DNA of 64,000 nucleotides from contig NZ_BIMD01000003.1 in assembly GCF_004000905.1 (NCBI RefSeq), positions 1 to 64,000 on the forward strand. The letters are read 5' to 3'. The translations under genes and the position numbers were made by a program. The notes below the pieces were generated by a model, which did no database searches, was not told the DNA's origin, and worked only from the letters and a program-made list of their open reading frames with translations. Of this stretch, positions 15,835 to 24,298 are shown in pieces. Source of the DNA: Paenibacillus humicus NBRC 102415 (lineage in GTDB: Bacteria > Bacillota > Bacilli > Paenibacillales > Paenibacillaceae). How positions within the stretch are numbered: position 1 is the first letter of the stretch; each line of letters starts with the position of its first letter.

Positions 15835-17217
15835 TTGACCTTGTCATCCGCTTCCGCATCATCGCCGCAGCCCGTCAACGATCGTCTGATCATGACGGTA
15901 TGGACCTGCGGCCTCTTTATCGTCATCATGAACACCACCATGTTCAATGTCTCCATGCCGAGCATCATCCGGGATCTCCATATTACGGCGGATCTCGCTT
16001 CCTGGATCATCTCCGGCTACTCGATCGGATATGCCCTCTCGACCGTGATCTACAGCCGGCTCTCGGATTCCGTGCCGCTCCGGCGGCTGCTCGTCATCGG
16101 CCTGACCGTGCTCGGCATCGCCTCGATGACCGGATTGTTCGCCCGCAGCTTCGCGATCCTGCTCGCCGCGAGGCTGCTGCAATCGGCCGGCGCGGGCGTC
16201 ATGGCCGGCCTCGGCCTGATCATCGCCGGACGTTATGTGCCGGCTAACCGCAGAGGCAGCGCCATTGCGATGATTTCGGCAGGCAGCGCGATGGCCTTCG
16301 GGATGGGTCCCATCGTCGGCGGCCTGATTACGGAATACTGGGGCTGGAACGGCTTGTTCGGCTTCACCTGCCTCGTGCTGCTCGTCGTGCCCTTCCTGCT
16401 CCGGCTGCTGCCGAAGGACGCCCCGCCCTCCAGCGGCTTCGACGCGGCCGGAGCGGCTCTCACCGTCATCAACGCGCTGTCGCTGCTGCTCGCAATCACG
16501 AGGCTCTCGCCGTGGTGGCTTGCCGTCAGCCTGCTCTCGCTGATCGTCCATGTATGGCATATCCGCCGCAGCCGGTCCCCCTTCCTCAATTCCGGACTGC
16601 TGAAAAACCGGAGCTACCGCAAGCTGCTGGCCGTCGGCTGGTGCGTGCTCGTCATGAACCTCGGCAATCTGTTCCTGATGCCGCTCGCCCTGGCCGATCT
16701 GTACGGGCGCTCTCCGCTGGCGATCGGCCTCACGATCGCTCCGGGAGCGGTCCTGTCCGCGATTCTGACGCCGTTCGTCGGCCGCTGGATCGACCGCTTC
16801 GGCAACCGGCTGTTCCTGCTCATCGGGCATGGCGTGCTGGCCGGGGTGCTGCTTGCCCAGATGCTCGGCGTGTCCCGTTCCGCCGCCTTCATCCTGTGCG
16901 GCTATCTGCTGTTCTCGCCGGCCATATCGGCCTCGACCGCATCGCTGAACAACGAGACGTCGCAGCTGCTGCCGAGAGAATCCCTCGGCTCGGGGATGGG
17001 CTTCATGCAGCTGATGCAGTTTTTCGGAGGCTCGGTCTCCACCGCCGTATGCGGCCTGCTGCTGCATCATTATTCCGCTCTGCCCGCTGCCGACAGCTAT
17101 TCCAAGGTTTATGCCGTCCTGCTGGGAGTCAGCCTGATTTCCTCGGCCGTGCTGGCCTGGTACTGCCTTGCGTCCAGGCAGCCTCGCGGCGGAGAAGGCA
17201 CAGCCGGAGCCGTATGA
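15835..17217 (+). CDS. MFS efflux transporter, DHA2 (14-TM, Tet(L)-like) family
   Basis: A 460-residue exporter. The first half closely follows the Tet(K)/Tet(L) pattern: NVSMPSIIRDL, SWIISGYSIGYALSTVIYSRLSD, GRYVPANRRGSA and the antiporter motif GMGPIVGGLI in helix 5. Drug-proton (or sodium-proton) antiport is expected; the substrate is not certain. The start is a TTG at 15835 after GGAAAGGA; a second TTG two codons later is possible. It is 77 bases downstream of the TetR gene, in the same direction, and so possibly under its control. A 13-base inverted repeat follows the stop. Confidence 0.9.
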   Translation: MTLSSASASSPQPVNDRLIMTVWTCGLFIVIMNTTMFNVSMPSIIRDLHITADLASWIISGYSIGYALSTVIYSRLSDSVPLRRLLVIGLTVLGIASMTGLFARSFAILLAARLLQSAGAGVMAGLGLIIAGRYVPANRRGSAIAMISAGSAMAFGMGPIVGGLITEYWGWNGLFGFTCLVLLVVPFLLRLLPKDAPPSSGFDAAGAALTVINALSLLLAITRLSPWWLAVSLLSLIVHVWHIRRSRSPFLNSGLLKNRSYRKLLAVGWCVLVMNLGNLFLMPLALADLYGRSPLAIGLTIAPGAVLSAILTPFVGRWIDRFGNRLFLLIGHGVLAGVLLAQMLGVSRSAAFILCGYLLFSPAISASTASLNNETSQLLPRESLGSGMGFMQLMQFFGGSVSTAVCGLLLHHYSALPAADSYSKVYAVLLGVSLISSAVLAWYCLASRQPRGGEGTAGAV

Positions 17218-17235
17218 CGAATTCGATGGAAAAGA

Positions 17236-17265
17236 AACAAGCCCGGGAGCAATCCCGGGCTTGTT
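17236..17265. terminator. Strong hairpin after the DHA2 transporter gene
   Basis: Perfect 13-base stem (17236-17248 with 17253-17265, core CAAGCCCGGGA) and a GCAA loop, starting 19 bases after the stop. There is no T-run, so termination may be inefficient. Confidence 0.6.
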
Positions 17266-17350
17266 CAGCATGCCGATGAAGGCGCATCGGAAAACCGGGC
17301 TTCGAACTGGCGTGCTCCACGCTTGCGCGGCTGGGGTGTATTTCATTATC

Positions 17351-17380
17351 TTGACCAATAGTCATTTATCCGCATACAAT
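17351..17380 (+). promoter_or_regulatory. Probable promoter of the TetR / aldo-keto reductase operon
   Basis: TTGACC (17351-17356) and TACAAT (17375-17380) are 18 bases apart in an AT-rich stretch. Just downstream, TTCGTT (17388-17393) and AACGAA (17406-17411) form a spaced inverted repeat that might be an operator. Confidence 0.5.
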
Positions 17381-17528
17381 GGAACCATTCGTTCTGCTCG
17401 ATTGCAACGAACCGATTTTTTTTAAAAAAAGATGCTGTATGTAGAGCGACATTTAAACCGTGTACTTTGGGTCATAAATCAATACAGTCCACTTTCGGCC
17501 GAATTTACGTTGTCTGGAGCTGGTTCCG

Positions 17529-18107
17529 ATCAACCGAGAAGAGAAAAAAAAAGCGACCCGAGACGCCATCGTCCGCTGCGCGCTGGAGCTGTTCGCCCGG
17601 CATGGATACGCGGAGACGACAGTCAACCAGATTACCGATCATGCCGGCGTAGCCAAAGGAACCTTTTTCAATTATTTTGAAAGCAAGGAAGAGGTGCTCT
17701 GCGACATTCAGCTGACGTTCGCTGCCGAGGAGCTGTCGAAGCTGGCGGAGCATCCCGGTCCGATCATTCCGCTCGTCCGCGAGTTCCTGATGGATATGTG
17801 CCGCAAGCTTCCGCCGGACCGTCCGCTCATACTCGCATTGAACCAATCGACGCTGACCAACCGGAAGCTGCTGGAGCTGGAAAAAACCAAAAACGAGCCC
17901 TTCAAGGAGATGCTCGCCGGGATTATCGCCTCCGCCCAGCTCAGAGGAGAGATCAACGCTTCCATCCCTGCCCGGATGATCGCGGATCTGGCCGTACAGA
18001 CGTATGACGGCGTTCTGCTTTACTGGGGCAAGGGACTGGGAGACGATCGGCTGTCCAATCAGATGGCGATCAGCTTCGAGCTGTTTTTCAAAGGCATCGC
18101 GCCTTGA
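17529..18107 (+). CDS. TetR family regulator with no canonical start codon
   Basis: A clear TetR protein: EEKKKATRDAIVRCALELF, GYAETTVNQITDHAGVAK and GTFFNYFESKEEV make up a complete DNA-binding domain, followed by a normal-length ligand domain ending ELFFKGIAP. Between the upstream stop (17475-17477) and codon GTG 17694 there is no ATG, GTG or TTG in frame, and starting at 17694 would delete the whole helix-turn-helix. The best placed candidate is ATC 17529, nine bases after GGAG, giving (M)NREEKKK. Alternatives are a start-codon mutation or a frameshift in the run of nine A at 17544-17552. It precedes an aldo/keto reductase by 32 bases. Confidence 0.75.
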   Translation: MNREEKKKATRDAIVRCALELFARHGYAETTVNQITDHAGVAKGTFFNYFESKEEVLCDIQLTFAAEELSKLAEHPGPIIPLVREFLMDMCRKLPPDRPLILALNQSTLTNRKLLELEKTKNEPFKEMLAGIIASAQLRGEINASIPARMIADLAVQTYDGVLLYWGKGLGDDRLSNQMAISFELFFKGIAP

Positions 18108-18139
18108 ACGTGAATTCAAAACGAGAGGAACGTGATGGG

Positions 18140-19135
18140 ATGAATATGGAGACATCGGCTCCGCGCCGCAAGCTGGGGAACTCGGATTTGATGCTTTCGC
18201 CGCTCGGGCTTGGCTGCTGGCAGTTCAGCGGGGGCAAAGGCTTGATCGGCAAGTTTTGGCCCGCGCTGCCGAAGCCGGATATCGTCGAGATCGTCCAGAC
18301 GAGCCTTGCGGGAGGCATCAACTGGTTCGATACCGCCGAGGTTTACGGTGGCGGGAAATCCGAGCAGATGCTGGCGGAGGCGCTCAAGGAAACGAACAGC
18401 CCTCTGGCGGAGGAAGCCCATATTGCGACAAAATGGTGGCCGGCGTTCCGAACGGCCCGCAGCATCGGCGCGACGATCGGGGTCCGGCTGCAAATGCTCG
18501 ATCACCGCACGATTCATCTTCATCAGGTGCATCAGCCGTTCTCCTTCTCGTCGGCAACAAGCGAAATGAACGAAATGGCGAAACTGGTGAAGCAGGGCAA
18601 AATCGAATATGTCGGCGTCAGCAACTTCTCCGCGGCCAAAATGCGCGAAGCGGACCGGGCGCTCAAGGAGCATGGACTTCGCCTCGTCTCCAACCAGGTC
18701 AAATACAGCCTGCTGGACCGCAGAATCGAGCAGAATGACAGCCTGGATACGGCCAAGGAGCTTGGCGTTGCGATTATCGCTTATTCGCCGCTGGAGCAAG
18801 GGCTGCTGAGCGGCAAATTCCATCGCAGCGAAGCGCTGGTTCGGGCCGTCAAGGGGCCGAGAAGGTGGAGCTCCGGCTTCCGGGCTGCCGGCCTGAAAAA
18901 ATCGCTCCCGCTCATCGAGCTGCTGGAGCATACCGCCGCCAAGCATGACGCGACGCCGACCCAGGTCGCTTTGAGCTGGATGATTCATTTCCATGGCCAG
19001 ACGGTGTTCGCCATTCCGGGAGCGACAAAGGTCAAGCATGCGGAGGAGAACGTCAGCGCGATGAAGCTCTCCTTGACACGGAGCGAGATCGAAGCCATCA
19101 GCGCCGCTTCGTGGGATGTGCTCAAGAAGAAATAG
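18140..19135 (+). CDS. Aldo/keto reductase
   Basis: A cytosolic NAD(P)H-dependent (beta/alpha)8-barrel oxidoreductase of 331 residues. The catalytic tetrad is readable as D64 and Y69 (FDTAEVYGGG), K98 (IATKWW) and H131 (HLHQVHQP). The C-terminal IPGATKVKHAEEN is the usual cofactor-binding end. I chose ATG 18140 after AGAGGA; the frame extends to 18104 without support. The WQF and FWPALP insertion near residues 27-42 resembles plant-type and YccK-like members. It is the second gene of a TetR operon, so induction by a toxic carbonyl compound is plausible but inferred. Confidence 0.92.
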   Translation: MNMETSAPRRKLGNSDLMLSPLGLGCWQFSGGKGLIGKFWPALPKPDIVEIVQTSLAGGINWFDTAEVYGGGKSEQMLAEALKETNSPLAEEAHIATKWWPAFRTARSIGATIGVRLQMLDHRTIHLHQVHQPFSFSSATSEMNEMAKLVKQGKIEYVGVSNFSAAKMREADRALKEHGLRLVSNQVKYSLLDRRIEQNDSLDTAKELGVAIIAYSPLEQGLLSGKFHRSEALVRAVKGPRRWSSGFRAAGLKKSLPLIELLEHTAAKHDATPTQVALSWMIHFHGQTVFAIPGATKVKHAEENVSAMKLSLTRSEIEAISAASWDVLKKK

Positions 19136-19265
19136 GCGGAAGCAAGCCCGGGAGCGATCTCGGCATGTTTGGATCGGACACCGAAATCGCTGCCCGGACC
19201 GGCTTCTCGGCGCCAGCCGCAGGTTTGGAGAACCGGGGGCACTCATGATATGATTTCATCGACCG

Positions 19266-19294
19266 TTCAAGTTTTTAAACCTTTGGACTATAGA
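19266..19294 (+). promoter_or_regulatory. Promoter and possible operator of the ArsR-aldehyde dehydrogenase operon
   Basis: TTCAAG (19266-19271) and TATAGA (19289-19294) are 17 bases apart. Between and across them runs an imperfect inverted repeat, GTTCAAG with CTTTGGAC, placed as expected for an autorepressing ArsR. Confidence 0.5.
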
Positions 19295-19312
19295 TAGAAG
19301 GAGGAGATTCCC

Positions 19313-19615
19313 ATGGGCAAGCTGGCGCTTCAGCATCTGCGGGAATGCCTTCCTGTCTTTCAGACGCTGGGAGATTCCAACCGTCAGGAAATTCTGATGC
19401 TGCTGCATGAGCATGGAACCTTGACCGTGAACGAGCTGACCGACAAGCTCCGCCTCTCGAGGCCCGCCGTCTCCCACCATCTGAAGCTGCTCCTGCAGGC
19501 CGGACTCGTCGCCTGCGAGCAGCAGGGCACGCAGCGCCATTACTCCATCACCCTGGGGGCTTCCGCCGCGTTGTTGAAGAAGCTTCTCGCCGCACTGGAA
19601 GAAGACTGCCTGTAA
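19313..19615 (+). CDS. ArsR family transcriptional regulator
   Basis: A 100-residue winged-helix regulator. FQTLGDSNRQEILMLL and the recognition region LSRPAVSHHLKLLLQAGLVA are diagnostic, followed by the wing QQGTQRHYSI. The metal motif ELCVCDL of ArsR/SmtB is replaced by LTVNELTDKL with no Cys, so it is probably not a classical metal sensor. AAGGAGGAG precedes the ATG. It is 29 bases upstream of an aldehyde dehydrogenase gene and very likely regulates that operon. Confidence 0.93.
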   Translation: MGKLALQHLRECLPVFQTLGDSNRQEILMLLHEHGTLTVNELTDKLRLSRPAVSHHLKLLLQAGLVACEQQGTQRHYSITLGASAALLKKLLAALEEDCL

Positions 19616-19644
19616 GCCATCCTTATTGTCGAGGAGGAAGCTGG

Positions 19645-21036
19645 ATGAATACCGTTAGCCCCCCTGATGCCGAAGCCGTTCTTCAAGAGCATCGCCGCTT
19701 CTTCGCCACCGGCGCCACTCTTCCGATCGCCTTCCGCATCGGGCAGCTTAACCGGCTTGGCGAGGCGATACGCCGGTATGAGCAGCGCCTTAGCGAGGCT
19801 CTCTACCAGGATCTGCACAAAAGCGAAACCGAAGCCTATATGTCCGAGATCGGGTACACGCTCAGCAGCCTGCGCCTGATGACGCGCAAGCTCAAGCGCT
19901 GGGCGAAGCCCGAACGGACCGGCACCCCGATATTCCAAATGCCGGCCAGCAGCCGCATCCTTCGGGAGCCGTACGGCACCGTGCTCATCATCGGCCCGTT
20001 CAACTATCCGTTCCAGCTGCTGATCGAGCCGCTGCTAGGGGCGATCGCCGCCGGCAACTGCGCCGTGCTCAAGCCTTCCGAGAATACGCCCCATGTGTCG
20101 GCTGTCATCGCGGAGCTCATCCGGGACACGTTCGACCCTTCCTATATCCGCCTGATCGAAGGCGAGAAGGAAACGACCGCAGCTCTGACGGCGGCTCCGT
20201 TCGATTACATCTTCTTCACCGGCAGCGTGCCCGTCGGCCGCATCGTCATGGAGGCCGCGGCGAAAAATCTCGTTCCCGTCACGCTGGAGCTTGGCGGCAA
20301 AAGCCCCGTCATCGTCGAGCGTACGGCCGACCTGAAAACAGCCTCGCAGCGGATTGCCTGGGGCAAGCTGATGAACGCCGGCCAGACCTGCATCGCTCCG
20401 GACTACCTGCTCGTGGACAAATCGGTCAAGCAGGAGCTGACAGCCCGGCTGAAGGAAGCCTTCACCCGCTTTTATGGAGAAGATGCCTCCGTCAGCCCGG
20501 ACTTCGGCCGGATCGTGAACGCCCGCCAGTTCGACCGGCTCGCGGACGTGCTGGAGCAGGACAAGGAAACCATTCTTCACGGAGGCAAAAGAGACCGGGA
20601 CTCTCTCTATATCGAGCCGACGCTGCTGGAGGCCGACTTCCACCGCTCGGCTTCCATGCGGGAGGAGCTGTTCGGCCCCCTGCTTCCCATCCTCGAGTAC
20701 GAAAGCCTGGATGAAGCGATCCGTCTCATCAACAGCCGTCCCAAGCCGCTGGCTCTCTATCTGTTCACCTCCAGCAAGGAGGTGGAAGAGGAGGTGCTGG
20801 CCCGCGTGCCGTTCGGCGGAGGCAGCGTCAATGACACGATCTCCCATATCGTCAATCCCGAGCTTCCGTTCGGAGGCGTCGGCAGTTCCGGCATCGGCGC
20901 TTACCACGGGCGCCACAGCTACGAGCTGTTCTCCCACAAGAAGAGCGTCATGAAGCGCAGCACGAAGTTCAACTCCAGCTTCCTGTACCCGCCATACGGA
21001 GACAAGCTGAAGTGGATCAGGAAGATTTTGAAGTAG
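19645..21036 (+). CDS. Aldehyde dehydrogenase (class 3-like, YwdH type)
   Basis: Oxidises aldehydes to acids with NAD(P)+. The 463-residue length and short N-terminus match the class 3 / coniferyl-aldehyde-dehydrogenase-like branch. Catalytic residues are E215 (LELGGK) and C249 (NAGQTCIAPDY). The cofactor motif GPFNYPFQLLIEPLLGA and FTGSVPVGR are clear. The C-terminal tail (KFNSSFLYPPYGDK) is typical of class 3 enzymes that sit at membranes. It is co-transcribed with the upstream ArsR gene. A detoxification role is inferred. Confidence 0.95.
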   Translation: MNTVSPPDAEAVLQEHRRFFATGATLPIAFRIGQLNRLGEAIRRYEQRLSEALYQDLHKSETEAYMSEIGYTLSSLRLMTRKLKRWAKPERTGTPIFQMPASSRILREPYGTVLIIGPFNYPFQLLIEPLLGAIAAGNCAVLKPSENTPHVSAVIAELIRDTFDPSYIRLIEGEKETTAALTAAPFDYIFFTGSVPVGRIVMEAAAKNLVPVTLELGGKSPVIVERTADLKTASQRIAWGKLMNAGQTCIAPDYLLVDKSVKQELTARLKEAFTRFYGEDASVSPDFGRIVNARQFDRLADVLEQDKETILHGGKRDRDSLYIEPTLLEADFHRSASMREELFGPLLPILEYESLDEAIRLINSRPKPLALYLFTSSKEVEEEVLARVPFGGGSVNDTISHIVNPELPFGGVGSSGIGAYHGRHSYELFSHKKSVMKRSTKFNSSFLYPPYGDKLKWIRKILK

Positions 21037-21153
21037 CGCCGCTTCGCAGGAGCCTGTGTTCTTCCCGTAAAGACGCAGGCTGCCCGTTTTCCTCGAGCTT
21101 CTCCGCTCCGGCAGGAGAGCAGGCCCGGAAAAACAGCCGATGGAGAATTTTTT

Positions 21154-21186
21154 AAACCTGTCCATGTCCATGAGGCAGGTTTTTTT
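21154..21186 (+). terminator. Intrinsic terminator after the aldehyde dehydrogenase gene
   Basis: Stem AAACCTG / CAGGTTT with a 15-base loop, leading into seven T (21180-21186). It separates the dehydrogenase operon from the two-component operon. Confidence 0.75.
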
Positions 21187-21291
21187 GCTGCGCGCAGATG
21201 GCTGTCCAACCGGGCGCCGCATCGGCTACAATAAGGATATCGAGGAAAAAATTATGATCGGAATCATGCGCATGCTGAAAAGGATGGTCAC

Positions 21292-21990
21292 ATGAATAGA
21301 CTTAAAAAAATTGTTATCATCGAGGATGAAAAGGATATTTCCCGCATCCTGCGGGATTATTTGACCCGCAACAGCTATGAAGCCGCCGTGGCCGGAAACG
21401 GCCGGGACGGCTTGAAGATCATCGAGCTGCTTCAGCCGGATTATGTCATTCTCGATCTCATGCTTCCCGATATGGAGGGCATCGAGCTGTGCCGCGAGAT
21501 CCGGGAACGGAGCGAGGTGCCTATTCTCATTCTGAGCGCCCGCACCAGCGATACGGACAAGGTGCTCGGGCTTGGCTTCGGCGCCGATGACTATATGACA
21601 AAGCCGTTCTCGCTAAGCGAGCTTCTGGCACGCATCAACGCTTACTTCCGCCGGCATGACCGCCTGGCCGCGCCGGCCCATGATCCGGATTGGCTGCGCT
21701 TCGGAGGACTGGAGCTGGACCGCAAAGCCTATAAAGCTATGGCAGACGGGCAAGAGATCGCCTTGTCCGCCAAGGAATTCGAGCTTCTGTTCCATATGGC
21801 CAGCCACAAAAACCAGGTGTTCTCAAGAGCCCAGCTGCTGGACGCGCTGTGGGGACATGCCGCCTATGGCGATGAGAATTCAGTCACCGTCTATATCCGA
21901 AGGCTGCGGGAAAAGCTTGAGGCCGACCCTTCCAATCCCGTCTATCTCAAAACGGTATGGGGCGTCGGCTATAAATTCAGCGTCGACTAA
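21292..21990 (+). CDS. Two-component response regulator, OmpR/PhoB family
   Basis: A 232-residue DNA-binding regulator. The receiver domain has the acidic pair E11/D12, phosphoacceptor D55 (VILDLMLPD), S82 and K104 (DDYMTKPF). The C-terminal winged helix is recognised by LSAKEFELLFHMASHKNQVFS and VTVYIRRLREKLE in its recognition helix. It is followed after 22 bases by its kinase gene, then by an ABC transporter pair that is its likely target. Confidence 0.96.
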   Translation: MNRLKKIVIIEDEKDISRILRDYLTRNSYEAAVAGNGRDGLKIIELLQPDYVILDLMLPDMEGIELCREIRERSEVPILILSARTSDTDKVLGLGFGADDYMTKPFSLSELLARINAYFRRHDRLAAPAHDPDWLRFGGLELDRKAYKAMADGQEIALSAKEFELLFHMASHKNQVFSRAQLLDALWGHAAYGDENSVTVYIRRLREKLEADPSNPVYLKTVWGVGYKFSVD

Positions 21991-22012
21991 CAAATGCGTC
22001 TGGGGATGAAAA

Positions 22013-23440
22013 ATGTCATTTCGCAACGGGTTCAAACGATGGATGGCAGCTGTCCTGCTGCTGCTTCTCCTGCTTGCCGGAAGCACCGCCTATATGGCGG
22101 CGAAGGATTTCTCCGCAGAACGGGAGCCTTCTCCCGCCCATGTCATGAATCAGGTTCGGCTGGCGGTCAATCCGCTTATGCTCTATCTCGAGCAAAACCA
22201 CGAAAGAAGCGGCACCGAAGAGGCGCAGGCCGAGCTGAAGAGGCTGGCGGCCGCGAGCAAGGTGGACCTGGCCTACGCCCGATTGGACGGGACGGTTTCC
22301 TTCCGCTCGTCCGACTCCCTTCTTCCAGGAGTGGACAACGCCAACCGCGAGCTTCACTACGACCTGTATTCGGCCAAGCGGGAGTTCAAGATCGCTTTTC
22401 CGGTCTTGGACGAAATTTCGCAAAAGCAGGTCGGAAACGCCATTTACTTCCTGGCGAAGGACAGGCTCGTCCAGCCGGAATCCGCCCTTCGCCCCGCCCT
22501 TCTGCTGCTTGTCCTTGCGGTTTCTTTCCTCTCCATCGCCAGCCTGCTCTTCTACATGAGATGGAGCATAGACCGCCGCCTCCTATCTCCTCTCGTCCGG
22601 CTCAAGCGCCATGCGGAAGAAATCCGGAAAGGAAACTACGGGGAGACGGCCGCCTATCCGGAAGCGGGCGAGATGGGAGATCTCTATGCGATGTTTGACG
22701 GGATGCGGATGGAGCTCCTGCATTCGAGCATCCGGAAGAACAAGCAGGATCAGGCGCAAAAGGAACTCATCGCCAACATTTCCCATGAGATCAAAACGCC
22801 GATTACGACGATAAAAGCCTATGCGGATGCCATTCTCGAAGATGTCTGCACGGATAAGGAGACGATGCTCGACTATGTCGGCGTCATGCGGTCCCATATC
22901 GATAAGATGGGCCGGCTGACGGAGGATCTCCTCCTTCATGCCCTGCGCGATCTGGGACGGATCGCTGTGGAGCCCAGGGAGCAATACAGCCGGGACGTAT
23001 TCCGCCGGATGCTGACGCCTATCGGCCATTATGTGCGGACAAGCGGCCTGTCCTATGTAGAGCCGGAGAATATGCCCAATGTGCTGATCGGGATCGATGC
23101 CGTCCGCATCGAGCAGGTCATTTCCAATCTTGTCTTCAATTCCATCAAGAACTCCTCTCCCGGCGACACGATTCAAGTGGATGCAGGACTGGAGGCAGGC
23201 AAGCTGAAAATCACCGTGTCCGACACGGGCAGAGGCATTCTGCCCCAGGACATGCCCTTTATCCTGGAGCGTTATTACCGGGGTCAACCCCCTTCAGACA
23301 GCGGTATGATTCCCCAAACAGGGACCGGAATCGGCCTTTCCATCTGCAAGACGATTGTCGAGGCCCACGGCGGCTCCCTCTCCTTCGCCAGCAAGCAGGG
23401 CCAAGGAACGGCCTTTTCCTTCACTTTGCCCTTGTCGTGA
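22013..23440 (+). CDS. Sensor histidine kinase
   Basis: A 475-residue membrane kinase. Helix 1 (about residues 11-29) and helix 2 (about 161-181) bracket an extracellular domain of some 130 residues, followed by HAMP, then the H box NISHEIKTPITTIKAY (H258). The N box (NLVFNSIKNS), G1 box (SDTGRGILPQD) and G2 box (GTGIGLSICKTI) follow. The sizeable extracellular domain distinguishes it from the BceS-type intramembrane kinases usually linked to two-part FtsX transporters. The signal is unknown. Confidence 0.95.
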   Translation: MSFRNGFKRWMAAVLLLLLLLAGSTAYMAAKDFSAEREPSPAHVMNQVRLAVNPLMLYLEQNHERSGTEEAQAELKRLAAASKVDLAYARLDGTVSFRSSDSLLPGVDNANRELHYDLYSAKREFKIAFPVLDEISQKQVGNAIYFLAKDRLVQPESALRPALLLLVLAVSFLSIASLLFYMRWSIDRRLLSPLVRLKRHAEEIRKGNYGETAAYPEAGEMGDLYAMFDGMRMELLHSSIRKNKQDQAQKELIANISHEIKTPITTIKAYADAILEDVCTDKETMLDYVGVMRSHIDKMGRLTEDLLLHALRDLGRIAVEPREQYSRDVFRRMLTPIGHYVRTSGLSYVEPENMPNVLIGIDAVRIEQVISNLVFNSIKNSSPGDTIQVDAGLEAGKLKITVSDTGRGILPQDMPFILERYYRGQPPSDSGMIPQTGTGIGLSICKTIVEAHGGSLSFASKQGQGTAFSFTLPLS

Positions 23441-23534
23441 TCGGCTCTGTAATATTTCCGCAATAAGTTGATAAGCTTTCTAAAAGATCCGGGAGGTACA
23501 CTCCTTATCATAGACAATCCGGGAGTGATGCTTC

Positions 23535-24293
23535 GTGGCCAAAAGAACGATCCTGCGCGCCAAAAACCTCAGCAAAACCTATCAAACCGGCAAGGAGCCC
23601 TATCATGCCATCCGCAATGTGGATCTGGACATCTATGAAGGGGATTTCACCGTCATCATGGGCAATTCGGGCTCAGGAAAGTCCACCTTGCTCTATCTGC
23701 TCAGCGGACTCGACCAGGTGTCGGCAGGCGAGGTGCATTTCCGCGACCGGCGCATCGACCATTACAGCGAGAAGGAGCTTTCCGAGTTCCGGGCGGCAAC
23801 GATCGGTTATGTCTATCAGGGCATCAACCTGGTTCCCGATCTATCCATCCGGGACAATATCGCTCTGCCCGGCTATATCGCGGGCCGCAAGAAAAGCGCC
23901 GTAAAAGCAAAAGCGGCCGAGCTGATGCAGGCGATGGAAATCGACGGACAGAACAGCCGGCTTCCCTCGCAAACATCCGGCGGCCAGCAGCAGCGCGCAG
24001 CGATAGCGCGGGCATTGATCAATTCGCCGGACATCATCTTCGCGGATGAGCCGACCGGCAGCCTGAACATCGAGCAGGGCACCGCCGTGCTTGATATTCT
24101 GACCCGCATCAACCAGGCCGGACAATCGGTAGTCATGGTCACGCATGATATCAAGGCTGCCTGCAGGGCGGACCGCCTGATTTTGATCCGGGATGGAAAA
24201 GTCGGCGGCATTCTCGAATTCGACAAATATGACGGCAGCGACACCGGGGACAAGGAATCCATCCTCTTTGCCTTCGTTACCGGGAAGGAGTGA
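23535..24293 (+). CDS. ABC transporter ATP-binding protein (MacB/LolD-like)
   Basis: A 252-residue ATPase with Walker A GNSGSGKST, Q-loop VYQGINLVPDL, signature TSGGQQQRAAIARAL and Walker B IIFADEPTG. This subfamily energises FtsX-type permeases; the permease gene overlaps or abuts it directly. The start is GTG 23535 with GGGAG upstream. The 94-base gap before it contains an inverted repeat GATAAG / CTTATC and could hold a promoter controlled by the response regulator. Confidence 0.94.
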   Translation: MAKRTILRAKNLSKTYQTGKEPYHAIRNVDLDIYEGDFTVIMGNSGSGKSTLLYLLSGLDQVSAGEVHFRDRRIDHYSEKELSEFRAATIGYVYQGINLVPDLSIRDNIALPGYIAGRKKSAVKAKAAELMQAMEIDGQNSRLPSQTSGGQQQRAAIARALINSPDIIFADEPTGSLNIEQGTAVLDILTRINQAGQSVVMVTHDIKAACRADRLILIRDGKVGGILEFDKYDGSDTGDKESILFAFVTGKE

Positions 24294-24298
24294 TCTCC

